The translations under genes and the position numbers were made by a program. DNA of 10,534 bases from CAZHOV01 sp964534315 (GTDB taxonomy: Bacteria > Bacteroidota > Bacteroidia > Chitinophagales > Saprospiraceae), in assembly GCA_964534315.1 (NCBI GenBank), contig CAZHOV010000191.1, forward strand, positions 1 through 10,534, given 5' to 3'. Positions 1 to 6,645 of this stretch are shown one piece after another; within the stretch, counting starts at the first letter, position 1, and each line of letters starts with the position of its first letter. The notes below the pieces were generated by a model. That model was given only the letters and a program-made list of their open reading frames with translations, ran no database searches and had not been told where the DNA came from.

Positions 1-206
1 GTGGGAAAGTAGGAAAGTGGGAAAGTGGGAAAGTAGGAAAGTAGGAAAGTGGAAAATAGGAAAGTGGGAAAGTGGGAAAGTAGGAAAGTGGGAAAGTGGG
101 AAAGTAGGAAAGTAGGAAAGTGGAAAGTGGGAAATTTGGAGAATGGGAAATTTGGAAAGTGGGAAATTTGGAGAATGGGAAATTTGGAAAGTGGGAAAAC
201 AGGAAG
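1..206. repeat. Octanucleotide tandem repeat tract with a 32-bp higher-order unit
   Basis: Bases 1-126 are a run of 8-bp units alternating GTGGGAAA and GTAGGAAA, with three imperfect units (49-56, 57-63 and 120-126, the last two being 7 bp). Bases 127-158 and 159-190 are two exact copies of a 32-bp unit made of four octamers (GTGGGAAA, TTTGGAGA, ATGGGAAA, TTTGGAAA). A further GTGGGAAA sits at 191-198, followed by decayed units to about 206. The plus strand has no cytosine before base 200. The reading frame across it encodes only a repetitive Lys/Gly/Trp peptide and is not a gene. The sequence begins inside the tract, so its true length is unknown. Confidence 0.95.
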
Positions 207-240
207 TATGAAAGCAAGTTGGTGTCCGGTAGTTTTATAG

Positions 241-475
241 TGGCGTAGTTTTTAGGGGTTGTAATCTGAGCCTTTTAGCCCTCGCCACTTTTGAGCTCTT
301 TTTCCATTGTTTTTGGCAGGCAAAATCTGTTATCGCAGGTGTTTTTTTTCTTGCCATTCATCAAGCTGCGGCCGGTAAGGGTCTTCATTGCCCGCTGGAT
401 AAAATTGGGGCAGATTACTAGCCCTAAATCAAAACATTTTTTTATTTTTGAAGTATGTTTATTTTAGAAAAGCTA
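241..475. other. Gene-free stretch upstream of the lipoprotein genes
   Basis: I see no supportable gene here. Two short minus-strand frames (275-388, 37 codons; 330-428, no start codon) were examined and not accepted. The stretch becomes AT-rich from about 425. It contains a TTGTAATCT word at 259-267 and a TTATCGCAGGTGTT word at 330-343, both echoed in the hairpin at 476-557. No terminator, tRNA or known RNA motif was recognised. Confidence 0.6.
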
Positions 476-557
476 AATACTTTGTAATCTAAGTTAATTA
501 ATAGAATGTGGAAAAAGATTATCCACAGGTGTTAAAAAATTTAGGTTACAAAGTATT
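476..557. repeat. 82-base long imperfect hairpin (inverted repeat) upstream of the lipoprotein gene
   Basis: Bases 476-495 pair with 538-557 over 20 positions, with two G-T/G-U pairs (488/545 and 493/540). After a 2x2 mismatch, 498-503 pairs with 530-535. After a small internal loop, 507-512 (TGTGGA) pairs with 522-527 (TCCACA) around a 9-base loop. All helices are concentric, so this is one extended stem rather than chance repeats. It ends 36 bases before the 594 start codon. No T-tract follows, so it is not a standard intrinsic terminator. It could be a structured 5' leader, a small RNA, a miniature mobile-element relic or a protein-binding palindrome. The function is unknown. Confidence 0.8.
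507..527. promoter_or_regulatory. Pair of inverted DnaA-box-like 9-mers
   Basis: TTATCCACA at 519-527 is an exact match to the classical DnaA box. TGTGGAAAA at 507-515 is its inverted form with one mismatch. They occupy the tip of the long hairpin, in an AT-rich intergenic region. Two boxes are too few to call an origin, and the match may simply reflect the hairpin. A DnaA-controlled promoter or a minor DnaA-binding site is possible. Confidence 0.3.
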
Positions 558-593
558 GAATACACTACAAATAAAGTAAGGTATTTTGGTACT

Positions 594-1079
594 ATGAAGA
601 TAGAAATTCCACTTTTGATCGTCTTTTTTGTGCTGTTTGCTACAAGCTGTGTAAATGAGCCTTCCGTTCAGTTGGCGCAGGAGGGCGTTCGCTTGCAAAA
701 ACAGCTTATCAGAGCTCATTGTGCTATGGAGCAACTCAACCGCGAGTCAAAGAAGCTATGGGACACGGTAGTATATGCAATGAATGAGCAACTACCCGCT
801 ACCATGCCAGCGGATGAACGCCGTAATATGCTTAAGGTGCGTAGCGCCAGCCTCATTCGGATGTTTGAGGTCTACCCAAGATTGCCGGATAAGGTACAAA
901 ATCAGGTAGATGAAGCCGAGCGCAAAGACCGGCAGCTAGCAGCGCGCATGAAAGCACAGGTGGATACCATTAAGTTTTACGAAAACCGGATTAACGATTT
1001 TATGAAACAAGTCGCTGTTTTGCACCCTGATAGTGTTAAAATCTGGCAGATGCGATTTTCGGCCAGGAATTGTCAATAA
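594..1079 (+). CDS. Small coiled-coil lipoprotein, unknown function
   Basis: This is a 161-residue protein. Residues 1-18 are a short hydrophobic signal ending in FATSC, so Cys19 is the likely lipidated residue and the mature protein would be membrane-anchored on the outer side of the inner membrane or in the outer membrane. The rest is highly charged and mostly helical, with coiled-coil-like stretches at about residues 25-62 and 104-140. No catalytic motif is visible and I do not recognise the family. The start is supported by the signal peptide beginning directly at the ATG; the only purine-rich ribosome-site candidate (AAGG, 578-581) is 12 bases upstream, which is a weak signal. The haloperoxidase-like gene starts 42 bases downstream on the same strand, suggesting co-transcription. 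Confidence 0.8.
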   Translation: MKIEIPLLIVFFVLFATSCVNEPSVQLAQEGVRLQKQLIRAHCAMEQLNRESKKLWDTVVYAMNEQLPATMPADERRNMLKVRSASLIRMFEVYPRLPDKVQNQVDEAERKDRQLAARMKAQVDTIKFYENRINDFMKQVAVLHPDSVKIWQMRFSARNCQ

Positions 1080-1121
1080 TTTTCGTTCCAGTTTGATCAG
1101 TAATTTAAAATCATTGTATTT

Positions 1122-2516
1122 ATGAGAACAACTATTTTACATTGGAGTAAGATTGGGGTATTGGCCATAAGTTTTTTCTGGACGATAACTTCGTGTAATC
1201 CGGATGAACCTGTTCCCTCCATTGATAACACCTCAGCGGCACCTTCTTCTGACAGTGAAGTGCCTTTGGCTTGGAATACCCTTTATTTAGAAATAGAACG
1301 TTTTACGCCGGGCTACCGCCCGCCGGTTTCGGCCCGTACGCTCGGCTACATAGGCTTGGCCGCTTACGAGTGTGTACAGCCGGGTATGCTAAAGCAAAAT
1401 AATTCTCTTAGAGGGTATCTCCCAGGCTTGTCTATCCCCGATCCTGAGCCGGGTGAGGCTTACCACTGGGAATTGGCGCTGACGGCTACCTACGTAAGGA
1501 TGTTTGAGCTGATGATGCCAGAGGCACCTGCAGAGCGGCTATTTGAAATTTATAGCTTGCGCACAGATTTGTTTTTGAAATTTCAGCAGGAGGTATCCGA
1601 TGGTGCTACCTATAGCCGTTCTATTCTTTACGGCACGGCAGTAGCGGAGGCCGTCTTTGAATGGTCAGCAACTGATGAGGCAGGCCATGAGGCTTTTCGG
1701 CGAAACAGCGACCCGGACTACGTACCGCCTGCCGGCCCCGGTTTGTGGCAGCCTACTTATCCGGACTATCTGCCTGCCCTTCTTCCTGCCTGGGAAAATG
1801 TACGCACTTTTGCGGCTGATGGCTCAGAAGTATGCCCGGATCCACTGCCTTACAGCGAAGACCCTGGCTCAGCTATTTACCAGCAAGCGCTGGAGGTGGT
1901 GCAACAGTGTGCCATCGCCAAAGCTGACCCGCAATCTGAGCAGCGGTGGATTGGCGATTTCTGGAGTGATGATTGCCCTATCCTGACTTTTACACCTTCC
2001 GCTCGTTGGATTGCTATTACGAATCAGGTGATCGAAAATCAAAACCCGGATTTGCCGCGTGCATTGGAGGCTTACGCTAAGGTGGGCTTTGCGCTATCAG
2101 ATGCGGGGGTGCGCAGTTGGGCAGAGAAGTACCGCTTCAACTACCTCCGCCCAATCGACTATATCCGGCAAGTAATAGGCGACCCGGACTGGAATACGGT
2201 GATGTGCCCGGATGGTTCCGGTTTATATTTTACCCCGAACTTCCCCGCTTACCCTTCTGGCCATGCTACTTTTGGTGCTGCTGCCTCTGTGGTGCTTTCT
2301 GATATGTTTGGCGGGAATTATATTATGATCGACCATTCTCATGAAGAGCGTACTGAGTTCAACGGTTCACCGCGCAGCTTTGATAGCTTCTTTGAAATGG
2401 CTGAAGAGAATGGCTTGTCGCGCATACCGTTAGGCGTTCACTTTCGTATGGACTCCGATGCCGGGCTTGGGCTGGGGTACGAAATTGGGGAGAAGGTGCT
2501 GGATTTACCTTGGTAA
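1122..2516 (+). CDS. Vanadium-dependent haloperoxidase family lipoprotein (PAP2 superfamily)
   Basis: This 464-residue protein probably oxidises halides with hydrogen peroxide using bound vanadate; members of the same superfamily can be acid phosphatases, so the activity is inferred. The vanadate-site motifs are complete and in order: Lys336-x6-Arg343-Pro, Pro378-Ser379-Gly380-His381 (catalytic His), and Ser433-Arg434-x5-His440-x3-Asp444. Trp333, three residues before the lysine, and Phe374, seven residues before the catalytic histidine, match the positions of Trp and Phe in the fungal chloroperoxidase and the Zobellia iodoperoxidase; bromoperoxidases have His at the second. The N-terminus is a signal ending in TITSC with lipidated Cys25, so the enzyme should be anchored and extracytoplasmic. 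The N-terminal half is helical, as usual for the family. It lies 42 bases after the coiled-coil lipoprotein gene and converges on purL. Confidence 0.9.
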   Translation: MRTTILHWSKIGVLAISFFWTITSCNPDEPVPSIDNTSAAPSSDSEVPLAWNTLYLEIERFTPGYRPPVSARTLGYIGLAAYECVQPGMLKQNNSLRGYLPGLSIPDPEPGEAYHWELALTATYVRMFELMMPEAPAERLFEIYSLRTDLFLKFQQEVSDGATYSRSILYGTAVAEAVFEWSATDEAGHEAFRRNSDPDYVPPAGPGLWQPTYPDYLPALLPAWENVRTFAADGSEVCPDPLPYSEDPGSAIYQQALEVVQQCAIAKADPQSEQRWIGDFWSDDCPILTFTPSARWIAITNQVIENQNPDLPRALEAYAKVGFALSDAGVRSWAEKYRFNYLRPIDYIRQVIGDPDWNTVMCPDGSGLYFTPNFPAYPSGHATFGAAASVVLSDMFGGNYIMIDHSHEERTEFNGSPRSFDSFFEMAEENGLSRIPLGVHFRMDSDAGLGLGYEIGEKVLDLPW

Positions 2517-2596
2517 GTGCCTGCAAATGCTCTTTAGTACTGATTAAAAAATAACTTTTGCCTGCTTTATCAATGAACGTTATTTATAAATTCATC

Positions 2597-2627
2597 GCAA
2601 GGGGGCCTTCTTTAGATTTCCCCCTGC
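2597..2627. terminator. Possible hairpin between convergent genes
   Basis: GCA-A-GGGGG at 2597-2605 can pair with CCCCCTGC at 2620-2627, with one bulged A and a 14-base loop. It lies 80 bases past the haloperoxidase stop and about 90 bases past the end of purL on the other strand. No T-tract follows on either strand, so terminator function is doubtful. Two AT-rich perfect palindromes follow at 2628-2642 (TAGAATAATATTCTA) and 2671-2687 (TAATCT/AGATTA). Confidence 0.3.
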
Positions 2628-2700
2628 TAGAATAATATTCTAAACCGAGAATCGCTGTCCCAATTATATTTAATCTGAATTAGATTATTATATGTTTCAT

Positions 2701-2756
2701 CCCATTTCCTTCTTTCCTATTTCCCTTTTTCCCTCATTTCCTTCTTCCCCTTGTCC
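2701..2756. repeat. Degenerate octanucleotide tract overlapping the 3' end of purL
   Basis: Read on the plus strand this is seven consecutive 8-bp units of the form C(T/C)nnTT(C/T)C: CCCATTTC, CTTCTTTC, CTATTTCC, CTTTTTCC, CTCATTTC, CTTCTTCC, CCTTGTCC. The minus strand is G/A-rich and resembles the GGGAAA-type units at bases 1-206. The purL stop codon and its last residues fall within it. Confidence 0.75.
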
Positions 2757-5700
2757 ACGCCACTACGTGACATCACCCACTTCCGCGCATTCACAAACGC
2801 CTCGATCCAGGGCGAGATCTCATCATCGCGGTCAGACGGGTAATGGGCCCAGTTCCAGCGGAAGACGGAGCGTTCGAGGTGGGGCATGGTGACGAGGTGG
2901 CGGCCGTCGGGGCTGGACAGCATAGCTACGTTGTAATCGCTGCCGTTCGGATTGGCGGGGTAGCCTTCATAGCCGTATTGAGCAATAATATTATACTGCT
3001 CCTGAGGCATCGGCAAGTGAAATTTGCCTTCTCCATGAGAGATCCAAATACCCAGCTGGCATCCCGCCAGACTGGAAAGCATGACGGAGTTGTTTTCTTG
3101 GATCGTTACCGAAGTAAAGGCACTCTCGTGTTTATTAGAATCATTGTGTAGCATTTTGGAAGGCAATTCATGCTCCGGATTGATGAGGTTTAATTCAATA
3201 AACAACTGGCAACCGTTGCAAATGCCGATCGATAACACATCGTCCCGGCTAAAGAACTTATCGAGCGCTTCCTTGGCTTTTTCGTTGTAAAGGAAAGAAC
3301 CTGCCCAGCCTTTGGCAGAGCCCAAAACATCTGAATTGGAAAACCCTCCTACAGCACCTAAAAACTGAATATCATCCAAGGTTTCTCTGCCGCTGATGAG
3401 ATCAGTCATGTGAACATCCTTTACATCAAAACCGGCCAGGTAAAGCGCATGGGCCAATTCTCGCTCCGAGTTGCTTCCTTTCTCTCGGAGTACCGCCGCT
3501 TTGGGGCGCGGTTTGGAAAGATCGGGTTGCGGCATTTTCCCGGAGAAATCTGCCGGGAAATGATAGGTGAGTGGCTGGTTTTTATAGTTGTCATAACGCT
3601 CTTTGGCCTTTTCAGCCCCCGATTGTTTTTGATCCAGTAAGTAAGACGTTTCATACCAAACATCTCTTAACGACTCAATCTTGAATTCATACTTTTTAGC
3701 TCCGAGCGTTATAGAGAGGGCGGGATGCTGTTTTACAGTACCGATTCGGTGAAATGCTATTCCGGAAGCGTTTAACTCCTCTTCTGCCTCTGCATCATTT
3801 TTAGCCTGGAACAATACGCCACTATTTTCGGAAAAGAATAATTTGACAGGATCAGCCTCGCCAATATCCGTTAGATCAATTGTTGCACCAAGCCGGGTAT
3901 CCGCAAAACACATCTCTAGTAAAGTCGTGAGCATACCACCTGAAGAGATATCATGACCAGCCAGGATCATATCCGATTTGATCATTTGCTGAAGTGCGTT
4001 AAAGGTATTAGCAAAATAGCCGGCATCTTTAACGGAGGGTGCCTGAGCACCTAATTGGTTACGTATCTGGGCAAAAGAAGACCCGCCGAGTTGGTATGCA
4101 TCTTTTGATAAGTCGATATAGTAAACGGAACCACCCTGCTTTTGGAAGACAGGCTCGACTACCCGGGTAATATCATCGCAATGGCCAGCTGCTGAAATCA
4201 CAACAGTCCCCGGAGAAAGGACTTCCTTATCCGCATATTTTTGCTTCATCGAAAGGGAATCCTTTCCGGTAGGGATATTGATACCCAGTTCGATTGCAAA
4301 GTCGGAAACGGCCTGTACGGCTTCATATAACCGGGCATCTTCTCCTTCATTTTTGCAGGGCCACATCCAGTTGGCGGAGAGGGAAACGGAATCTAGTCCT
4401 TTTTCCAGAGGCGCCCATACGATATTGGTTAATGCTTCGGCGATGGAATTGCGCGAACCGGCTACCGGGTCTAGCAGTCCGCTGATAGGGGAGTGGCCGA
4501 TGGAGGTAGCCAGTCCATGTTTACCTTCAAAATCCAGGGCCATAACGCCGCAATTGTTGAGTGGAAGTTGCAGGGGGCCGGCACATTGTTGCTTGGCCAC
4601 GAGGCCGCCCACACAGCGGTCTACTTTGTTGGTCAGCCAGTCTTTGCAGGCTACAGCTTCCAGTCGTAAGACACTTTCAAGATATTGGTGCAGGTTGGCT
4701 AGGTCATAGTCTATTGCTTGGTATGTTCTTTCCAGCCGCTCGTCCTCCATAATGGTTTTGGGCGAATTGCCAAACATATCGATCAGCGCGAGGTCCATTG
4801 GGCAGTCGCCTTTTGAGAAAGAGCGGAAAGAAAAGCGGTGATCACCGGTTACGTCACCGACCTCGTAAACAGGCGCGCGTTCGCGTTCGGCGATGCGTTG
4901 CAGCAACTCGATGTGACCGGGAGCAATGACGAGTCCCATGCGTTCTTGTGATTCATTACCGATCAATTCTTTGGCGGAAAGGGTAGGGTCGCCAATGGGA
5001 AGTTTATCCAGATCAATGGCGCCTCCGGTTTCTTCTACCAATTCAGATAAGCAGTTGAGATGGCCTCCTGCGCCATGATCATGGATAGAGACAATGAAGT
5101 TTTCTTCACTTTCTACCATACCTCTAACTGCATTGGCTACTCGTTTTTGCATTTCGGGATTAGAGCGTTGAACGGCGTTGAGTTCGATACTGGAACTGAA
5201 TGCCCCGGTATCTGCACTGGAGACAGCAGCTCCTCCCATGCCGATCCGGTAGTTGTCGCCCCCCATTACTACGATCTTGTCGTCCTTCTGAGGCGTAACT
5301 TTCAATGCCTGTTGGGCTTTTCCGTAGCCAATTCCTCCTGCCAGCATGATGACTTTGTCATAGGCAACCATCCGGTTATCTTCTTCGTGTTCGAAGGTCA
5401 ATAAGGAACCGGCGATAAGGGGTTGGCCAAATTTATTCCCAAAATCGGAAGCGCCGTTGGAAGCTTTGATCAAGATGTCGATGGGGGTTTGGTAGAGCCA
5501 ATCGCGGGCGGGGAGGGCTTGCTCCCATTGGCGATCATCTTTTAGTCGGGGATAAGCGGTCATATAAACAGCTGTTCCGGCGAGCGGAATAGATCCTTTC
5601 CCTCCGGCTAATCGGTCGCGAATCTCTCCGCCAGAGCCGGTCGCTGCTCCGTTGAAGGGCTCGACAGTCGTTGGAAAGTTGTGGGTTTCCGCTTTCAAAG

Positions 5701-6427
5701 ATAGAACGGAGTCAAACGTTTTTTTCTCATAAAAATCGGGCTGATCGGCTCGTTTCGGAGCAAATTGAGTGAAGGTGGGCCCCTTGAGAAAGGCTACATT
5801 GTCCTTGTAAGCCGAAACAATGTCATTAGGGTTTTCCTTGGAGGTCTTTTTGATGAGTTGAAAAAGAGAGTGGGCTTGCTCTTCTCCGTCGATTACGAAA
5901 GTACCGTTAAAAATCTTGTGGCGGCAGTGTTCGCTATTGACCTGAGAAAAGCCAAAGACTTCCGAATCGGTGAGCTTCCGGCCAATGCGTTGAGCAACCT
6001 CCTCCAGGTATTGTATTTCATCTGCACTTAAGGCTAGCCCTTCTGTTTCATTAAATTGAGCGATATCGTCAATCTCCAGAACGGGAGCCGGTTCAATATT
6101 TATAGTGAAAATATCCTGATGGAGTTGAGGATATTTTTGAAAAAGCATAGGATCAAAGGGGCTGTCTTCCGAAGGCATCCGCAAAAACTCTTCTATCCGG
6201 TAGATACCACTGATTGCCATATTTTGGGTGATCTCTACCGCGTTGGTACTCCAGGGGCTGATCATCGTAGCCCTCGGTCCTTCAAAGGGCCCTTCGAGGG
6301 TTGTTGCATTCAGTTGGGGTTGATTCCCAAAAAGCCAGACCAGCTTTTTGAGGTCTTCATGAGTAAGTTCTTTTGCTACCTGTACAGCATAAACTTTTTC
6401 AGCTGCATTGCCAAAGAAAAGAATCAT
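2717..6427 (-). CDS. purL: Phosphoribosylformylglycinamidine synthase (single-chain FGAM synthase)
   Basis: This 1236-residue cytoplasmic enzyme performs the fourth step of purine synthesis: FGAR, glutamine and ATP give FGAM, glutamate, ADP and phosphate. It is the large one-chain form (E. coli about 1295 residues). The order is an N-terminal PurS-like domain (about 1-150), two tandem ATP-binding AIR-synthase-like halves, and a C-terminal class I glutaminase. Hallmarks are SQVNSEHCRH (161-170), KAETHNFPTTVEPF (245-258) and GAATGSGGEIRD (260-271). The glutaminase triad is Cys1070 (GICNGCQ), His1183 and Glu1185 (PHLER). The MILFFGN start is typical for the phylum. The final basic residues (about 1223-1236) come from a G/A-rich repeat tract and are probably non-native. 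I found no clear promoter in the 218-base divergent spacer; CTTACCTTTA-like and TAGGTTTC-like -7 candidates each miss one base. Confidence 0.98.
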   Translation of the reverse strand: MILFFGNAAEKVYAVQVAKELTHEDLKKLVWLFGNQPQLNATTLEGPFEGPRATMISPWSTNAVEITQNMAISGIYRIEEFLRMPSEDSPFDPMLFQKYPQLHQDIFTINIEPAPVLEIDDIAQFNETEGLALSADEIQYLEEVAQRIGRKLTDSEVFGFSQVNSEHCRHKIFNGTFVIDGEEQAHSLFQLIKKTSKENPNDIVSAYKDNVAFLKGPTFTQFAPKRADQPDFYEKKTFDSVLSLKAETHNFPTTVEPFNGAATGSGGEIRDRLAGGKGSIPLAGTAVYMTAYPRLKDDRQWEQALPARDWLYQTPIDILIKASNGASDFGNKFGQPLIAGSLLTFEHEEDNRMVAYDKVIMLAGGIGYGKAQQALKVTPQKDDKIVVMGGDNYRIGMGGAAVSSADTGAFSSSIELNAVQRSNPEMQKRVANAVRGMVESEENFIVSIHDHGAGGHLNCLSELVEETGGAIDLDKLPIGDPTLSAKELIGNESQERMGLVIAPGHIELLQRIAERERAPVYEVGDVTGDHRFSFRSFSKGDCPMDLALIDMFGNSPKTIMEDERLERTYQAIDYDLANLHQYLESVLRLEAVACKDWLTNKVDRCVGGLVAKQQCAGPLQLPLNNCGVMALDFEGKHGLATSIGHSPISGLLDPVAGSRNSIAEALTNIVWAPLEKGLDSVSLSANWMWPCKNEGEDARLYEAVQAVSDFAIELGINIPTGKDSLSMKQKYADKEVLSPGTVVISAAGHCDDITRVVEPVFQKQGGSVYYIDLSKDAYQLGGSSFAQIRNQLGAQAPSVKDAGYFANTFNALQQMIKSDMILAGHDISSGGMLTTLLEMCFADTRLGATIDLTDIGEADPVKLFFSENSGVLFQAKNDAEAEEELNASGIAFHRIGTVKQHPALSITLGAKKYEFKIESLRDVWYETSYLLDQKQSGAEKAKERYDNYKNQPLTYHFPADFSGKMPQPDLSKPRPKAAVLREKGSNSERELAHALYLAGFDVKDVHMTDLISGRETLDDIQFLGAVGGFSNSDVLGSAKGWAGSFLYNEKAKEALDKFFSRDDVLSIGICNGCQLFIELNLINPEHELPSKMLHNDSNKHESAFTSVTIQENNSVMLSSLAGCQLGIWISHGEGKFHLPMPQEQYNIIAQYGYEGYPANPNGSDYNVAMLSSPDGRHLVTMPHLERSVFRWNWAHYPSDRDDEISPWIEAFVNARKWVMSRSGVDKGKKEMREKGK

Positions 6428-6513
6428 AAGAGTACTCGTTTTTTTGTTAAAAGAAACCTATCTTAATTTCCGTAAAGGTAAGTTTTTTTAAGCAGAGGGA
6501 GACCCCTTAAATA

Positions 6514-6545
6514 TTGGTTGATAAACTATATAACTTTTATTTTTG
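6514..6545 (+). promoter_or_regulatory. Bacteroidota-type promoter for the SDR/DUF2867 gene
   Basis: TATTTTTG at 6538-6545 matches the Bacteroidota sigma-70-like -7 consensus TAnnTTTG perfectly. TTG at 6518-6520 (17-base spacing) or 6514-6516 (21-base spacing) can serve as the -33 element. Transcription would start near 6552, leaving an untranslated leader of about 95 bases before the ATG at 6646. Confidence 0.5.
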
Positions 6546-6605
6546 TTAAAGGCGTGATAGAATAAAAAGGTACCCCATTGGCTAAAATATTCACCGAAGA
6601 ATCGA

Positions 6606-6637
6606 TTCAACAATTCAACGCTTAAACACTTCAACAA
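6606..6637. repeat. Short octanucleotide tract in the leader of the SDR/DUF2867 gene
   Basis: Four consecutive 8-bp units, TTCAACAA, TTCAACGC, TTAAACAC, TTCAACAA, end 8 bases before the start codon at 6646. The region upstream of the ATG has no Shine-Dalgarno sequence; the A-rich sequence here may serve for ribosome access, as is common in Bacteroidota. Confidence 0.65.
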
Positions 6638-6645
6638 ATAACAAG

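Noticed and set aside
49..240. 63-residue plus-strand frame
   Set aside because: It is a translation of the octamer tandem tract, repetitive Lys/Gly/Trp, with no domain or start signal.
275..388. 37-residue minus-strand frame starting MKTLTGRS
   Set aside because: Too short, no ribosome-site or promoter support, and a competing protein-like frame overlaps it; no family recognised.
474..559. Integron attC site
   Set aside because: The hairpin lacks the conserved R' and R'' core sites (GTTRRRY/RYYYAAC) in the needed positions, and no integrase is present.
1092..1124. TTTG ... TATTTATG as a promoter for the haloperoxidase gene
   Set aside because: The -7 element would overlap the start codon, so the transcript would begin inside the gene.
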